A DNA stretch of 5,576 nt, from the NCBI GenBank assembly GCA_030635945.1, contig DAOVXW010000047.1, positions 1-5,576 on the forward strand, given 5' to 3'. Source of the DNA: Dehalococcoidia bacterium (GTDB lineage: Bacteria > Chloroflexota > Dehalococcoidia > Dehalococcoidales > G020351185). Position 1 is the stretch's first letter, and each line of letters starts with the position of its first letter. This document shows positions 5,300 to 5,576 of the stretch, piece after piece. The position numbers and the translations under genes are program-made. The notes below the pieces were generated by a model. It saw only the letters and a program-made list of their open reading frames with translations. It did no database searches and was not told where the DNA came from.

Positions 5300-5576
5300 T
5301 ACGCTGGTGTGTGAGTCTCATTGATATCAACCGCAGGAAAGACCTGTTCCCCGTTGGCATAGCCGCCATTCAAATGCATTACAAGCCATTTACACATATC
5401 TTCGACACCGGACATCACCCAGCCTGCCGGCAGGGCACTTCTGTATATAGGTATATTCCTGGCAACGCCCCAGCCATACATTGACTGGTGGCCATCCGCC
5501 CTGATTGATGCGGCAGCTTCCTCAGGGTAAAGCGTGGTGTTGCCCATACCCCGCGGAGCAAAACTCTTTTGCTGCA
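5299..5576 (-). pseudogene. Middle piece of the same serine hydrolase, ending in a premature stop; 5' end outside the window
   Basis: The frame is open to the right edge. It reads FAPRGMGNTTLYPEEA near the edge, then YGWGV, PAGWVMSGVEDMCKWLVMHLNGG and finally INETHTPA before TAA (5301-5299). This is the standard order in class C beta-lactamase-like serine hydrolases: an F-x-PLGM-x-NTTL-like segment, then PAG-x-x-x-S-x-EDM-x-x-W and a carboxy-side HTP before the YGMGW and HGG motifs. Those last motifs follow at once in the frame starting at 5299. One extra base near 5301 (for example GCG-GTA instead of GCGTA) would join both frames as H-T-P-A-V-M-F-E-E. The catalytic S-x-x-K and Y-x-N would lie upstream of 5576 and cannot be checked. 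No slippery heptamer is visible at the junction. A true frameshift mutation and an assembly or sequencing error both fit. The ATG at 5547 is internal, not the start. Confidence 0.78.

Noticed and set aside
5295..5325. Programmed -1 ribosomal frameshift in the hydrolase.
   Set aside because: No X-XXY-YYZ slippery heptamer precedes the TAA, and no clear downstream stem was seen. A one-base deletion is simpler.

Overview
This window looks like ordinary chromosomal housekeeping DNA from a bacterium with a GC content near 50%. The protein style (MiaB with GCQMN-x-AESERL, NadB with EAAHSVPRILHAGGDATGEH, a small flavoprotein beginning MKVLGIAGSPRRGGNTD) reminds me of Chloroflexota, possibly Dehalococcoidia. 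That placement is an impression from the proteins and not a tested assignment. I saw no phage, insertion sequence, CRISPR array or obvious defence locus.

Layout: a minus-strand block runs leftward from about 3530 to 1. It contains tRNA-Ser(GCU), a small GC-rich hairpin, miaB (tRNA methylthiotransferase), yajC (Sec translocon accessory protein), nadB (L-aspartate oxidase) and the first 31 codons of nadC (quinolinate phosphoribosyltransferase), which runs off the left edge. Gaps between the protein genes are short (19, 57 and 14 nt), so miaB-yajC-nadB-nadC is probably one transcript. nadB and nadC are two steps of de novo NAD synthesis: aspartate to iminoaspartate, then quinolinate to nicotinate mononucleotide. 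Quinolinate synthase (nadA) is not in the window.

Diverging to the right from 3577 is a two-gene plus-strand unit. It consists of ybeY (rRNA maturation endoribonuclease) and a flavodoxin-fold iron-sulfur flavoprotein whose TTG start overlaps the ybeY stop. The roughly 75-nt region between the tRNA and ybeY carries a convincing extended -10 promoter firing toward the tRNA.

The right end (4643-5576, minus strand) holds a beta-lactamase-family serine hydrolase with a C-terminal three-helix membrane domain. It is cut into two frames at a TAATG junction, most simply by a one-base deletion, and its N-terminal half lies outside the window. Its stop codon overlaps that of the flavoprotein gene on the opposite strand.

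The most notable points are a nadB reading frame whose only plausible start is AUU behind a perfect GGAGGT, a YajC with an added lipoprotein-type signal sequence, and the frameshifted hydrolase. I did not find a clearly novel multi-gene system.
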